Shown one piece after another: positions 9,494-20,486 of a DNA stretch of 64,000 bases. Position 1 is the first letter of the stretch. Each line of letters begins with the position of its first letter. This DNA comes from Brevundimonas viscosa (GTDB lineage Bacteria; Pseudomonadota; Alphaproteobacteria; Caulobacterales; Caulobacteraceae). The DNA is taken from NCBI RefSeq assembly GCF_900116065.1, contig NZ_FOZV01000001.1, positions 186,001 through 250,000 of the forward strand, read 5' to 3'. The notes below the pieces were generated by a model. It was not told the origin of the DNA and did not search any database. It saw nothing but the letters and a program-made list of their open reading frames with translations. Made by a program: the position numbers and the translations under genes.

Positions 9494-10726
9494 TCAGGCC
9501 GCCGCGGCGGGCGCGGGAGCCAGCGACAGGAGCTGAGCCTCGTCAAGGGCGCCGGGGTCGATCCGGGCGCCCGAGACGTCGGCCCCGTCGAGCCGGGCCC
9601 CGGCGAGGCTGGCCCCTTCGAGCCGGGCGTAGCGAAGTCCGGCCCCGTGCAGCACGGCTGGCGCGGTTCGCCCGCCGCCCAGCGGCAGGGGCTCAAGCAG
9701 GGCTCCGCGCAAATCGGCCTTGTGCAGCAAGGCGCGGCTCATGCGGGCGGCCCGCAAATCCGCGCCGCGAAGGTCGCAGCCGCGCAGGTCGGCGTCCTCG
9801 AGGCAGGCGCCCTGCAACGCCACCCCCCGCAGATCCATGCCCACGAAACAGGCGCCGCGGCCGCTCAGGCCCGGCATCTTGAGGTCGCGCAGCCGGTCGC
9901 CGAGCGGCCGCAGATCTAGGCCGTCGAAGTTGGCCGGCGCGCCGAGCACGCCGCCGCTCTCGGCCCAGGCGTTGGCGTCCAGCGCCCGCTCCAGCAGCGT
10001 CGCGGCCTGCTCCAGCGCTTCCGCCGTCGGGGCGCGCAGCGCGCCGGTGAGATCGGCGCGCTCGGTTCTGGCCCGCTCCACCGCTACGCCGGTCAGCACC
10101 GCCCCCTTCAGCTGGGCCCCGGACAGGTTGGCCCCGTCCACCGCGGCGTCCTCGAGCATGGCCCCGCTCAGGTTGGCGTCGCGCAGGTTGGCCCCCGTCA
10201 GCGTCGCGCCCTTCATCGAGCAGTCGGAGAAGTCGGCCCGGAACGCCGTCACGCCGTCGAGCAGGGATCCGTTGAGGGTCGCGCCGGCGAAGGTGGCGCC
10301 GTCGGCGACGCCGCGGCGGGTCTCGTGGCGCATGGCGGCGAGGCCGCGCGTGGCGTGCGGGACGGCCAGCACCCCCTCGCGGAAGTCGGCGCGGGTCAGG
10401 TCGGCGCCCATCAGGCTGGCCCCGCGCAGGCTCGCCCCGCGCAGGTCCGCTCGCACCATGCTGGCGCGGCTGAAGTCGGCGCCGCGCAGGTCGCAGCAGA
10501 ACAGCACCGCCCCGTCCAGACGCGCGGCGACGAGCTTCGCATCCTCGAGGGCGCAGCCGGTGAAGTCGACGTCGCGCAGGTCGCGGCCGGACAGGTCGAG
10601 ACCGTTGAGTTCGGCGAACTTCAGCGACAGCCGCCGCCCCCCGGGCCGGCCCGCCAGCAGCCGCTCGTGGGCCGCCGCCATGACGTCCAGTTCGCCCTGG
10701 CTCAGGGCCCGGCGTACGAAGGTCAT
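9494..10726 (-). CDS. Pentapeptide-repeat protein, second of a coupled pair
   Basis: A 410-residue protein dominated by A(D/N)LxX repeats that form a right-handed quadrilateral beta-helix. The order is: an N-terminal helical cap (about 1-35, QGELDVMAAAHERLLAGRPGG), a first repeat block (about 40-215), a helical insert (about 220-260, ATLLERALDANAWAESGG ending FDGLDLRPL) and a second repeat block (about 265-395). The same arrangement is seen in the upstream gene, which it overlaps by 4 nt (ATGA). Some pentapeptide proteins mimic DNA and protect gyrase, but these are about twice the Qnr/MfpA length and the role here is unknown. No signal peptide. Confidence 0.9.
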   Translation of the reverse strand: MTFVRRALSQGELDVMAAAHERLLAGRPGGRRLSLKFAELNGLDLSGRDLRDVDFTGCALEDAKLVAARLDGAVLFCCDLRGADFSRASMVRADLRGASLRGASLMGADLTRADFREGVLAVPHATRGLAAMRHETRRGVADGATFAGATLNGSLLDGVTAFRADFSDCSMKGATLTGANLRDANLSGAMLEDAAVDGANLSGAQLKGAVLTGVAVERARTERADLTGALRAPTAEALEQAATLLERALDANAWAESGGVLGAPANFDGLDLRPLGDRLRDLKMPGLSGRGACFVGMDLRGVALQGACLEDADLRGCDLRGADLRAARMSRALLHKADLRGALLEPLPLGGGRTAPAVLHGAGLRYARLEGASLAGARLDGADVSGARIDPGALDEAQLLSLAPAPAAAA

Positions 10727-12012
10727 CCGGCCGCCTCGAGGTCGAATGGAGGCTGGGTCTCCAGGCCCCGGGCGCCGCGGGTGATCGCGCCGTCGAGCAC
10801 GGTCTGCTTCAGGCAGGCGCCGCGCAGGACCGTCCGGGTCAGGTCGGCGTCGGTCAGGTTCGCGCGCTTCAGCTCGGCGCCCGAGAGATCCGCCCCCCTG
10901 AGGCAGGCGCCCGTCAGGTCGGCCGGGAGCAGGCGGTCGACGGCGATCAGCAGGGGCCCCAGTTGGGCCTCGCGGAGATCGGCGCCATTCAGTCGGGCCC
11001 GCTTCAGCCGCGCGCCGCGCAGGTCGGCGCCGCGGAGATTGGCCGAGCGGAGGTCGGCCTCCTCGAGCTGGGCGCCCTGCAGCTGCACGCCCTCCATGTC
11101 GAGGCCGTAGAACACGGCGCCCTTGGCCGACAGGGCGGTGAGGTTGTAGCCGCGGATCGAGCCGAGGGCCCGGAGGTCGACGCCGTCGAAGACGGACGGG
11201 CAGCCGGCCGCGCCGCCGGTCTCACACCACTGCGCGTGTTCGGCCAGCATTTCCGCCGCCGGCATCTTGCCCACCGGCGCGCCGGCCGAGCGGTTGTCGG
11301 TGAGCGCGCCGGACATGTCGGCGCCGTCCGTCCGCCAGAGCGTCGCCTTCACCCCGACCAGCACGGCGTCGCGGAGATCGGCTCCGGACAGGTCGGCTCC
11401 GGACAGGTCCGCCCCGGCAAGGTCGGCGCCGCGGAAGCTGGCCTGCTTCAGGTTGGCGCGGACCAGCTTGCAGTCCTTCATTACGGCGTCGGTGAAGTCG
11501 GCGGCCACCGCGACCACGCCGGTCAGCTTGGAGCGCTCGAGGTTGGCCCCGGCGAGGCAGGCGCCCTGGGCCTCGGTCTCCTTGTGGCTGCGCGCCTCGA
11601 TCACCCGGAAGCCGAGCCGCGCGTCGGCGGCGGCGATGGCGCCCTCGCGCAGATCGGCCTCGAACAGGTCGGCGCCGGTCAGGTCGGCCCCCCGGAGGCA
11701 CGCGCCCCGGAGGTCGGCGCGGCGCATCGAGGCGTCCGCCAGCACCGCGTCCTGCATGTCGGCGCCGAAGAAGGTGGCGTTGTCGAGCTTGGCCCCGGTC
11801 AGGTCGCAGCCGATCAGGCAGGCGGCGGCGAAGTCGGCGTCGGCGAGGTTGCGGCCGGCCAGCGACAGGCCGGACAGATCCATCCAGGCGAAGACGGCGC
11901 GGGCGCCGCCGGGCCGGGCCTGCCAAAGACGGTCGTGCCGGGCGCAGATGGCGTCCAGTTCGGCCTGCTCGATGCGCCTTCTGACGATGGTCTGCGCGGC
12001 GTTGCCCGACAT
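10723..12012 (-). CDS. Pentapeptide-repeat protein, first of a coupled pair
   Basis: A 429-residue paralogue of the following gene with the same plan: N-terminal cap (EQAELDAICARHDRLWQARP), repeat block with runs such as ADLSGADLSGADL, a helical insert LAEHAQWCETGGAAGCPSVF that leads into DGVDLRAL, and a second block with LEEADLRSANLRGADLRGAR. The insert resembles a module that recurs at the head of many alphaproteobacterial pentapeptide proteins, so each protein may be two fused modules. Cytoplasmic by prediction. The pair forms its own operon; a 50-bp gap separates it from the ribD-like gene on the same strand. Confidence 0.9.
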   Translation of the reverse strand: MSGNAAQTIVRRRIEQAELDAICARHDRLWQARPGGARAVFAWMDLSGLSLAGRNLADADFAAACLIGCDLTGAKLDNATFFGADMQDAVLADASMRRADLRGACLRGADLTGADLFEADLREGAIAAADARLGFRVIEARSHKETEAQGACLAGANLERSKLTGVVAVAADFTDAVMKDCKLVRANLKQASFRGADLAGADLSGADLSGADLRDAVLVGVKATLWRTDGADMSGALTDNRSAGAPVGKMPAAEMLAEHAQWCETGGAAGCPSVFDGVDLRALGSIRGYNLTALSAKGAVFYGLDMEGVQLQGAQLEEADLRSANLRGADLRGARLKRARLNGADLREAQLGPLLIAVDRLLPADLTGACLRGADLSGAELKRANLTDADLTRTVLRGACLKQTVLDGAITRGARGLETQPPFDLEAAG

Positions 12013-12062
12013 TGCGCCAGATTGGCACGCTCCCGCTTAAGGAAGGGTTCCCGCGGGGCGGA

Positions 12063-12701
12063 TCAGGCCGTCAGCAGTCCCTGCTCGCGCAGGGCGTCGG
12101 CGAGTTCGCCGGGGGCGACCCAGAGGCGGGTGTAGCCGGCCTCGCCGAGGCGCTTCAGCTCGGTGGCCAGATCGGCCTTGGGCGAGGCGGCGAAGCGGGC
12201 GTCGAAGCCGTCGCCATCGTCGCTGATGCGGACCATCGGCCGACCGGTTTCGACCCGGTGAAGGTAGCCCTCGTAGAGCACCGCCGCCTCCTGGGCGAGA
12301 AGCCCGGTCTCGACCTCCAGCCCCGCCTTCTCCAGCCGCTCGACGCCGCGGCCGGAGGCGAAGGGCGATGGATCGACGGCGGCGACCACGACCCGCGTCA
12401 CGCCCGCCTCGATCAGGAAGTGCGAGCAGGAGGTCCGGCCCGATGAGCGGGCGCCGCAGGGCTCCATGGTGACGTAGGCCACAGCCCCCCTGGCGCGATC
12501 TCCAGCGGCCGGCACGGCCTGCTCCTCGGCGTGGGGACGGCCGCCCGGCGCGGTGGCGGCTTCGGCGACCAGTTCGCCGTCGCGGGCGATGACGCAGCCG
12601 ACCGCGGGATTGGGCCAGGTCTGGCCCATGCGGCCTTTGGCCAGGGCGATGGCCCGCCCCATGAAGCGGATATCGTCGGAAACCTGCTTCGGGCTGGTCA
12701 T
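12063..12701 (-). CDS. RibD-like pyrimidine deaminase lacking the reductase domain
   Basis: The 212-residue product begins MTSPKQVSDDIRFMGRAIAL at the ATG 12701, 2 bp after the gpmA stop. It has the cytidine-deaminase-like zinc site of riboflavin enzyme RibD: HAE at 57-59, PC at 81-82 and Cys92, plus NPAVGCVI (31-38). The linker GRGVERLEKAGLEVETG also matches RibD. Full-length RibD is about 360 residues with a C-terminal reductase; here only about 60 residues remain after the linker, so the reductase is essentially missing. It may be a stand-alone deaminase or a decayed ribD paralogue. Position after gpmA suggests co-transcription. Confidence 0.8.
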   Translation of the reverse strand: MTSPKQVSDDIRFMGRAIALAKGRMGQTWPNPAVGCVIARDGELVAEAATAPGGRPHAEEQAVPAAGDRARGAVAYVTMEPCGARSSGRTSCSHFLIEAGVTRVVVAAVDPSPFASGRGVERLEKAGLEVETGLLAQEAAVLYEGYLHRVETGRPMVRISDDGDGFDARFAASPKADLATELKRLGEAGYTRLWVAPGELADALREQGLLTA

Positions 12702-12703
12702 GT

Positions 12704-13423
12704 TCAGGCTTCCGGCAGGGCCGGCAGGGGCTGGGCCCGGTCGGCGTCGAGATAGCGGGCGGCGGTCGGCCGCAGCTCGCCGTCGAGATCGATCTCCAGC
12801 GGATTGCCGGTCGGGATCTCGACCCCGACGATGGCGTCGTCCGGCACCCGGAACAGCAGCTTGACGATGGCGCGCAGCGAGTTGCCGTGGGCGGCGATGA
12901 GCACGTCCTCGCCGGCCTTGAGCCGCGGCGCGATCTCGGCGTCCCAGTAGGGCTGCACCCGGTCCAGCGTGGTCTTCAGGCTCTCGGTGTCCGGGATGGT
13001 CTGGCCGGCGTAGCGCGGGTCGGCGGCGAAGTCGTACTCGCCGCCGGCGGCCAACGGCGGCGGCGGCACGTCGTAGGAGCGTCGCCAGATCTTCACCTGG
13101 TCCGCGCCGTGCTTCTCGGCGGTCTCGGCCTTGTTCAGGCCGGTGAGGCCGCCGTAGTGGCGCTCGTTCAGCCGCCAGTCCTCGACCACCGGCACGTCTT
13201 TCAGGCCGGCCGAGTCCAGAGCCAGCGCGCCGGTGCGCTTCGCCCGGGTCAGCACCGAGGTGAACATCACGTCGGGCCTGAAGCCCGCCTCGGCGATCAG
13301 TTCGCCGCCGCGCCGCGCCTGCGCCTCGCCCTCGGCCGTCAGGTCGACGTCGACCCAGCCGGTGAAGCGGTTCTCGAGGTTCCACTGGCTCTGGCCGTGG
13401 CGCAGCAGGATCAGTCGGGGCAT
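12704..13423 (-). CDS. gpmA: 2,3-bisphosphoglycerate-dependent phosphoglycerate mutase
   Basis: A 239-residue enzyme interconverting 3- and 2-phosphoglycerate in glycolysis and gluconeogenesis. The N-terminal MPRLILLRHGQSQWN carries the phosphorylated His9. NERHYGGLTGLNK and the second catalytic His in AAHGNSLRA follow in order. Length fits the dPGM family. The ATG at 13423 is chosen because a GGAGA Shine-Dalgarno lies just upstream and it gives the canonical start; longer in-frame extensions are low-complexity. Divergent from the phosphomannomutase gene across 180 bp. Confidence 0.95.
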   Translation of the reverse strand: MPRLILLRHGQSQWNLENRFTGWVDVDLTAEGEAQARRGGELIAEAGFRPDVMFTSVLTRAKRTGALALDSAGLKDVPVVEDWRLNERHYGGLTGLNKAETAEKHGADQVKIWRRSYDVPPPPLAAGGEYDFAADPRYAGQTIPDTESLKTTLDRVQPYWDAEIAPRLKAGEDVLIAAHGNSLRAIVKLLFRVPDDAIVGVEIPTGNPLEIDLDGELRPTAARYLDADRAQPLPALPEA

Positions 13424-13603
13424 GCAGGTCTCCGTGGGCGACCGCGACGGGGTAGGCCCGGGGTCCGGAAGGGTCAAGCTTCGGCGGGGCGGCGGGTTCC
13501 CGGGACCCGTGCGGGCCCTGCGGCGTTGTTGCGGCGCCAACCCACGGGAGGCTAGAAGGCGAAAGCTTCGCTTCAAGCAACCTCCGGCAGATCAGGATCT
13601 CCG

Positions 13604-15100
13604 ATGCAGAAACCCCGCGCCGACCTTCGCCCGAACACCGCCGCCTATGAGACCACACCGCTGGTCAAGGCCACGGGCTTCCGGGAGTACGACGCGCGCT
13701 GGATCCTGGAGAAGGAGATCAACCTGCTGGGCATCCAGGCGCTGGGCCTGGGGCTGGCGACCTACATCCACGAGATCGGCCAGACGCCGCGCATCGTGGT
13801 CGGTCACGACTTCCGCTCCTACTCCCTGGCGGTGAAACAGGCCCTGACGCTGGGCCTGCTCGAGGGCGGCATGGAGGTGCTGGACGTCGGCCTCGCCCTG
13901 TCGCCGATGGCCTATTTCGCCCAGTTCGCCCTCGACGCCCCGTGCGTGGCCATGGTCACCGCCAGCCACAACGAGAACGGCTGGACCGGGGTCAAGATGG
14001 GGGCCAATCCGCCGCTGACCTTCGGCCCGGACGAGATCGGGCGGCTGAAGGACATCGTGCTAGGCGGCGAGGGCAAGGCGCGGAGCGGCGGGACCCTGAC
14101 CCGGGTCGAGGACTTCCGCGAGCGCTACCTCGAGGAGATCAGCAAGGTGAAGCTGAGCCGGCCGATCCGGGTGGTCGCCGCCTGCGGCAACGGCACGGCC
14201 GGGGCCTTCGCGCCCGAGGCCCTGCGCCGCATGGGGGCCGAGGTGATCGAGATGGACGCCGAGCTCGACTACACCTTCCCGAAGTACAATCCGAACCCCG
14301 AGGACCACGCCATGCTGGTCCAGATGGCGGACAAGGTGCGCGAGACCGGGGCCGATCTGGCGCTGGGCTTCGACGGCGACGGGGATCGCTGCGGGGTGGT
14401 CGACGACACCGGCGAGGAGATCTTCGCCGACAAGATCGGCCTGATGCTGGCCCGCGACCTGTCGAAGCTGCATCCCAACTCGACCTTCGTCGTCGATGTG
14501 AAGTCGACCGGCCTGTACAAGACGGACGCGGTGCTGAAGGCCAACGGGGCCGAGACGATCTACTGGAAGACCGGCCACTCCTACATCAAGCGCAAGACCG
14601 CCGAGGTCGGGGCGCTGGCGGGGTTCGAGAAGTCGGGCCACTTCTTCATGGCCGGGCCGCTGGGCCATGGCTACGACGACGGCATCGTGGCCGCGGGCGC
14701 CGTGCTGGCCATGCTGGACCGCAATCCTGGGAAGAAGCTGAGCGAGCTGAAGGCGGCCCTGCCGGACGCCTGGACCAGCCTGACCATGAGCCCGCACTGC
14801 GACGACGAGCTCAAGTACGAGGTGCTGGAGCGGATCGTGAAGGAGTACGAGGACCTTGCGGCCTCTGGCGGCGAAATCCTCGGGCGCAGGATCGTCGAGG
14901 CGATCACCGTGAACGGCGTGCGGGTGCACCTTGAGGACGGCTCATGGGTGCTGGTGCGCGCCTCGTCGAACAAGCCGGAGCTGGTGGTGGTGGTCGAGAG
15001 CATGCGCTCCGAGGACGACATGCGCGCCCTGTTCCGCGACGAGGTGAAGCCGCGGCTGGCGAAGTACGGCGAGATCGGCGCCTACAACCAGGAAATCTGA
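13604..15100 (+). CDS. Phosphomannomutase/phosphoglucomutase (AlgC/ManB type)
   Basis: A 498-residue alpha-D-phosphohexomutase. The phosphoserine loop is TASHNENGWTGVKMG with Ser121, the metal-binding loop GFDGDGDRCG has D257, D259 and D261, and the sugar-binding loop is FEKSGHFF. It interconverts mannose-6-P/mannose-1-P or glucose-6-P/glucose-1-P and feeds nucleotide sugars for envelope polysaccharides. The divergent gpmA, nearby glmM/glmS and galU make this a sugar-phosphate neighbourhood. ManB, AlgC and Pgm cannot be told apart here, so no symbol is given. The 3' end converges on the YeiH gene with 9 bp between. Confidence 0.93.
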   Translation: MQKPRADLRPNTAAYETTPLVKATGFREYDARWILEKEINLLGIQALGLGLATYIHEIGQTPRIVVGHDFRSYSLAVKQALTLGLLEGGMEVLDVGLALSPMAYFAQFALDAPCVAMVTASHNENGWTGVKMGANPPLTFGPDEIGRLKDIVLGGEGKARSGGTLTRVEDFRERYLEEISKVKLSRPIRVVAACGNGTAGAFAPEALRRMGAEVIEMDAELDYTFPKYNPNPEDHAMLVQMADKVRETGADLALGFDGDGDRCGVVDDTGEEIFADKIGLMLARDLSKLHPNSTFVVDVKSTGLYKTDAVLKANGAETIYWKTGHSYIKRKTAEVGALAGFEKSGHFFMAGPLGHGYDDGIVAAGAVLAMLDRNPGKKLSELKAALPDAWTSLTMSPHCDDELKYEVLERIVKEYEDLAASGGEILGRRIVEAITVNGVRVHLEDGSWVLVRASSNKPELVVVVESMRSEDDMRALFRDEVKPRLAKYGEIGAYNQEI

Positions 15101-15109
15101 GGCGACGCT

Positions 15110-16183
15110 TCAGCCCACGGCGAGCAGCGAAACGAGGGCCAGCGCCAGGCCGAGCAGCACCAGCAGCGACAGGGTGACGGCCACCGCGATGCGCGGGCCG
15201 GAGCGCGCCACGGCGCGGGCGTCGGCGCCGAGGCCCAGCGCGGCCATGGAGATCACCGTCAGGGCTGTGGCCGCCTGGTCCATCGGCGGAAGGGCGGCGG
15301 CCGGGATCAGGTCGAGCGAGCGCGCGGCCATCATCAGCAGGAAGCCGACGATGAACCATGGCACGAGCCGGCCGAGGGGCACGGCGCGCAGGCGGGTCAG
15401 CGTGCTTCCGGAGCCGCCCTGCCCGGCCCGCGCCGCCACGGCCAGCGACAGGGCCAGCACCACCGGGCCCAGCATGAGCACGCGCACCAGCTTGATCAGG
15501 GTCCCGGTCTGGGTCGCCAGCGCGCCCACCGGCATGGTGGCGGCAAGCACCTGTGGGACGGCGTAGACGGTCAGGCCCGCGACGACCCCGTATGGCAGCT
15601 CCGCCATCTCCAGCGCCGCGGCGAGCAGCGGCAGGAGCAGCACCACCGCGATCCCGAGCACGGCGGTGAAGGCGATGGCGGCGGTCACCTCCTCCGGCTC
15701 GGCGTCGATGACGGGGGCCACGGCGACGATGGCGGAGTTGCCGCAGATGCCGTTGCCGCAGGCGATCAGCATCGCCATCCGGTGCGGCAGGCGCAGCAGC
15801 CGGCCGAGGCCGTAGGCCGCCGCGATCGCGACGGCGACCACGCCGACCACCCCCAGCATCAGGCCGGGACCGATGGCCATCACCGTCGCCGCGCTGATCG
15901 AGGCGCCGAGCAGGACCACCGCGATCTCCAGCAGGGTGCGGGCGCTGAAGGCCACGCCGGGCCGCAGGGCCTCCGGCGGCGTCCAGACGGTGCGGATCGC
16001 GGCCCCGATGAGGATGGCCAGAACGACCGCGTCCAGCCACGCCCGCCCGAACAGCCGCAGTTCCAGCGTCTCGACGCCGAGCGCCGCGCCGGTGACGGCG
16101 GCGCACAGCAGCAGGCCCGGCAACAGGGCCAGGACGTAGGCCGCGGGGGACCGCCGGTCAGCCGGGGCGGGAGCGGGAATCAT
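15110..16183 (-). CDS. YeiH family putative sulfate exporter
   Basis: A 357-residue membrane protein with about ten helices. Hallmarks of the YeiH/YadS-type UPF0324 family are LIGAAIRTVW, LLEIAVVLLGASIS, and the central ACGNGICGNSAIVAVAPVI loop, then VYAVPQVLAATMPVG and a C-terminal SMAALGLGADARAVARSG. The family is annotated as putative sulfate exporters; transport data are sparse. The ATG at 16183 places a charged, proline-rich tail before the first helix. It follows glmM on the same strand after 41 bp, so co-transcription is possible. Confidence 0.9.
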   Translation of the reverse strand: MIPAPAPADRRSPAAYVLALLPGLLLCAAVTGAALGVETLELRLFGRAWLDAVVLAILIGAAIRTVWTPPEALRPGVAFSARTLLEIAVVLLGASISAATVMAIGPGLMLGVVGVVAVAIAAAYGLGRLLRLPHRMAMLIACGNGICGNSAIVAVAPVIDAEPEEVTAAIAFTAVLGIAVVLLLPLLAAALEMAELPYGVVAGLTVYAVPQVLAATMPVGALATQTGTLIKLVRVLMLGPVVLALSLAVAARAGQGGSGSTLTRLRAVPLGRLVPWFIVGFLLMMAARSLDLIPAAALPPMDQAATALTVISMAALGLGADARAVARSGPRIAVAVTLSLLVLLGLALALVSLLAVG

Positions 16184-16224
16184 CGGGAGAGACTGCGCCG
16201 GAGCGGGGGCGCGGTCGAGCCGCC

Positions 16225-17574
16225 CTACCCCGCCGCCTTCACCGCTGCCGCGACGTCGGAGACCACAGACTTCACCAGCGCCTCGTCGTCGCCCTCGGCC
16301 ATGACGCGGATCAGCTTCTCGGTGCCTGACGGGCGGACCAGCAGGCGACCGACGCCGGCGAGACGGGCCTCGGCCTCGGCGATGGCGGCCTTGACCGCCT
16401 CGCTCTCCAGCGGCTTGCCGGCGCTGTAGCGGACGTTCTCCAGCCGCTGCGGCACCTTGTCGAACTGCTTGGCCAGCTCGCTCATCGGCCGGCCGCTCTC
16501 GACCAGCACGGCCAGCACCTGCAGGGCCGACATCAGGCCGTCGCCGGTGGTGGCGTAGTCGTGCAGGATGATGTGGCCCGACTGTTCGCCGCCCAGGTTG
16601 AAGCCCTTCTCGCGCATCCGCTCCATGACGTAGCGGTCGCCGACCTTGGTCCGCTCCAGGGTCAGGCCCTCGGCCTGCAGCCGGCGCTCCAGCCCGAGGT
16701 TGGACATGACGGTGGCGACGAGGCCGCCCCCCTTGAGCAGGCCGCGGCGGGCCCAGTCGAGCGCGACCATGGCCATGATCTGGTCGCCGTCGACGACCTG
16801 CCCCTTCTCGTCGCAGATGATGACCCGGTCGGCGTCGCCGTCCAGCGCGATGCCGATGTCGGCGCGGTACATGCGCACCGCCTCGGCGAGGGCGTCGGGA
16901 TGGGTCGAGCCGCACTCGGCGTTGATGTTCAGGCCGTTCGGCTCGACGCCGACGGCGCAGACCTCGGCGCCGAGCTCGTAAAGGGTGGTCGGGGCGACCT
17001 TGTAGGCGGCGCCGTTGGCGCAATCGACGGCGATGCGAAGGCCTTGCAGGCTGAGACCCTTGGGGAAGCTGGCCTTGGCGATCTCGACGTAGCGCGCCTG
17101 GGCGTCGTCGATGCGCTTGACCCGGCCCAGGGCGTCGGGCGGGGCCAGATCAGCGTCCAGCGCCTGGTCCATCATCGACTCGATCTTCAGCTCGACCGCG
17201 TCGGACAGCTTGTAGCCGTCAGGACCGAACAGCTTGATGCCGTTGTCGAGGTAGGAGTTGTGCGAGGCCGAGATCATCACCCCGATGTCGGCGCGCATCG
17301 AGCGGGTCATCATGGCCACGCCCGGCGTCGGCAGCGGCCCGAAGGTGCGCACGTCCATGCCGGCGGCGGAGAAGCCGGCGACCAGCGCCGGTTCGATCAT
17401 ATAGCCTGACAGCCGGGTGTCCTTGCCGATGACGACGAGGTGGCGACGGTCGTCCGAGGACATGAACATGCGGCCGGCGGCCAGGCCCACGCGCAGGGCC
17501 ACCTCGGCGGTCATCGGGTGGGTGTTCGCCCGTCCGCGAATGCCGTCGGTGCCGAAATAGCGTCTCTCGCCCAC
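16225..17574 (-). CDS. glmM: Phosphoglucosamine mutase
   Basis: Converts glucosamine-6-P to glucosamine-1-P for UDP-GlcNAc, peptidoglycan and lipid A. Motifs: [11 protein letters not shown] at the N-terminus, phosphoserine loop [18 protein letters not shown] (Ser104 with the start used here), metal loop ALDGDADR, sugar loop [10 protein letters not shown] and phosphate loop [11 protein letters not shown]. The GTG at 17574 (AGGA about 10 nt upstream) gives [14 protein letters not shown] and 449 residues, the family length. In-frame upstream starts at 17631 (ATG) and 17643 (TTG) would add an unconserved extension. Divergent from glmS, its pathway partner, across about 155 bp, so both may share a control region. 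Confidence 0.95.
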   Translation of the reverse strand: MGERRYFGTDGIRGRANTHPMTAEVALRVGLAAGRMFMSSDDRRHLVVIGKDTRLSGYMIEPALVAGFSAAGMDVRTFGPLPTPGVAMMTRSMRADIGVMISASHNSYLDNGIKLFGPDGYKLSDAVELKIESMMDQALDADLAPPDALGRVKRIDDAQARYVEIAKASFPKGLSLQGLRIAVDCANGAAYKVAPTTLYELGAEVCAVGVEPNGLNINAECGSTHPDALAEAVRMYRADIGIALDGDADRVIICDEKGQVVDGDQIMAMVALDWARRGLLKGGGLVATVMSNLGLERRLQAEGLTLERTKVGDRYVMERMREKGFNLGGEQSGHIILHDYATTGDGLMSALQVLAVLVESGRPMSELAKQFDKVPQRLENVRYSAGKPLESEAVKAAIAEAEARLAGVGRLLVRPSGTEKLIRVMAEGDDEALVKSVVSDVAAAVKAAG

Positions 17575-17730
17575 GTTGTAAGTTCCTGTCTCTGCAAGCG
17601 TAACCTTGCGAAACGGCTTTTCAGATGCCATTCCGCGCGTCAATCACATAAACCCTGCCGGCGGGCAGGTCGCCCGAAGTTTCGGGCGGCGCGAGGGGCG
17701 CGCCGAGCAACTCAGAGTGGGAACAGGCAT

Positions 17731-19545
<1,815 letters not shown>

Positions 19546-19600
19546 TCGCTTCGGCGTTCCGATGCGTTAGGCTCGCCGCCTTCGCTGTTCAGGATATCGC

Positions 19601-20479
19601 ATGACCTCGACCCACCGCCGCCTCCGCAAGGCCGTGCTGCCCGTCGCCGGCCTCGGCACCCGGGTTCTGCCCGGCACCAAGACCACGCCCAAGGAGCTGC
19701 TCAACGTCGTCGACCGGCCGATCCTGAGCTACATCGTCGAGGAGGCGCGCGAGGCGGGCATCGAGCACATCGTCTTCGTCACCGGCCGGGCCAAGCAGGC
19801 CATCGAGGACTATTTCGACCACCAGGTCGAGCTGGAGGCCCAGCTGGAGGCCAAGGGCAAGACCGACATCCTTGAGATGATGAACGCCGAGCTGGCCAGC
19901 GCCGGCGAGATGAGCTTCACCCGCCAGATGCAGCCCAAGGGGCTGGGCCACGCCGTCTGGTGCGCCCGGGACATCATCGGCGACGAGCCGTTCGCGGTGA
20001 TCCTGCCGGACGTCATCGTCGACGCCCAGCCGGGCGCCCTGAAGCAGCTGGCCGACGTCTACGCCGAGGTCGGCGGCAACGTCATCGGCGTCGAGCAGGT
20101 GCCGCACGACCTGACGCACAAGTACGGCATCGTCGATCCGGAGTCCCGCGACGGACGGCGCATCCGCATGAAGGGCATGGTCGAGAAGCCGCCGCGCGGC
20201 GAGGCGCCGTCGAACCTGTCGATCTCGGGTCGCTACATCCTGCAGCCGGAGATCTTCGCCATTCTGGAGAACACCGAGCGCGGGGCGGGCGGGGAGATCC
20301 AGCTCACCGACGGCATGGCGAAGCTGATGCAGACCCAGTCCTTCACGGCGGTCGAGTACGAAGGCGTGACCCACGATTGCGGCGACAAGATCGGCCTGTT
20401 GCGCGCCAATGTGGCCCTGGCGCTGAAGCGGCCGGATCTCGGGGCGGCGGCGCGCGCGGCGGTCGAGGCCCTGCTCTAG
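19601..20479 (+). CDS. galU: UTP--glucose-1-phosphate uridylyltransferase
   Basis: A 292-residue nucleotidyltransferase forming UDP-glucose. The signature LPVAGLGTRVLPGTKTTPKE (residues about 14-33) is the nucleotide-binding loop. Later motifs are the VTGRAKQAIEDYF stretch, QPKGLGHAVWCARDIIGDEP, the metal-binding ILPDVIVD and the sugar-binding region VEKPPRGEAPSNLSISGRYIL. Length equals E. coli GalU. It follows glmS after 55 bp on the same strand and may be co-transcribed. The 3' end stops 7 bp short of the convergent lipoprotein gene. Confidence 0.96.
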   Translation: MTSTHRRLRKAVLPVAGLGTRVLPGTKTTPKELLNVVDRPILSYIVEEAREAGIEHIVFVTGRAKQAIEDYFDHQVELEAQLEAKGKTDILEMMNAELASAGEMSFTRQMQPKGLGHAVWCARDIIGDEPFAVILPDVIVDAQPGALKQLADVYAEVGGNVIGVEQVPHDLTHKYGIVDPESRDGRRIRMKGMVEKPPRGEAPSNLSISGRYILQPEIFAILENTERGAGGEIQLTDGMAKLMQTQSFTAVEYEGVTHDCGDKIGLLRANVALALKRPDLGAAARAAVEALL

Positions 20480-20486
20480 GTTCGCC

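Noticed and set aside
17575-17730. glmS riboswitch/ribozyme in the glmM-glmS gap
   Set aside because: That ribozyme is a feature of Firmicutes and nothing resembling its core was visible in the 155 bp.
19601-20479. galU as a glucose-1-phosphate thymidylyltransferase
   Set aside because: The VAGLGTRVLPGTKTTPKE and QPKGLGHAV motifs are of the UTP-specific GalU class.
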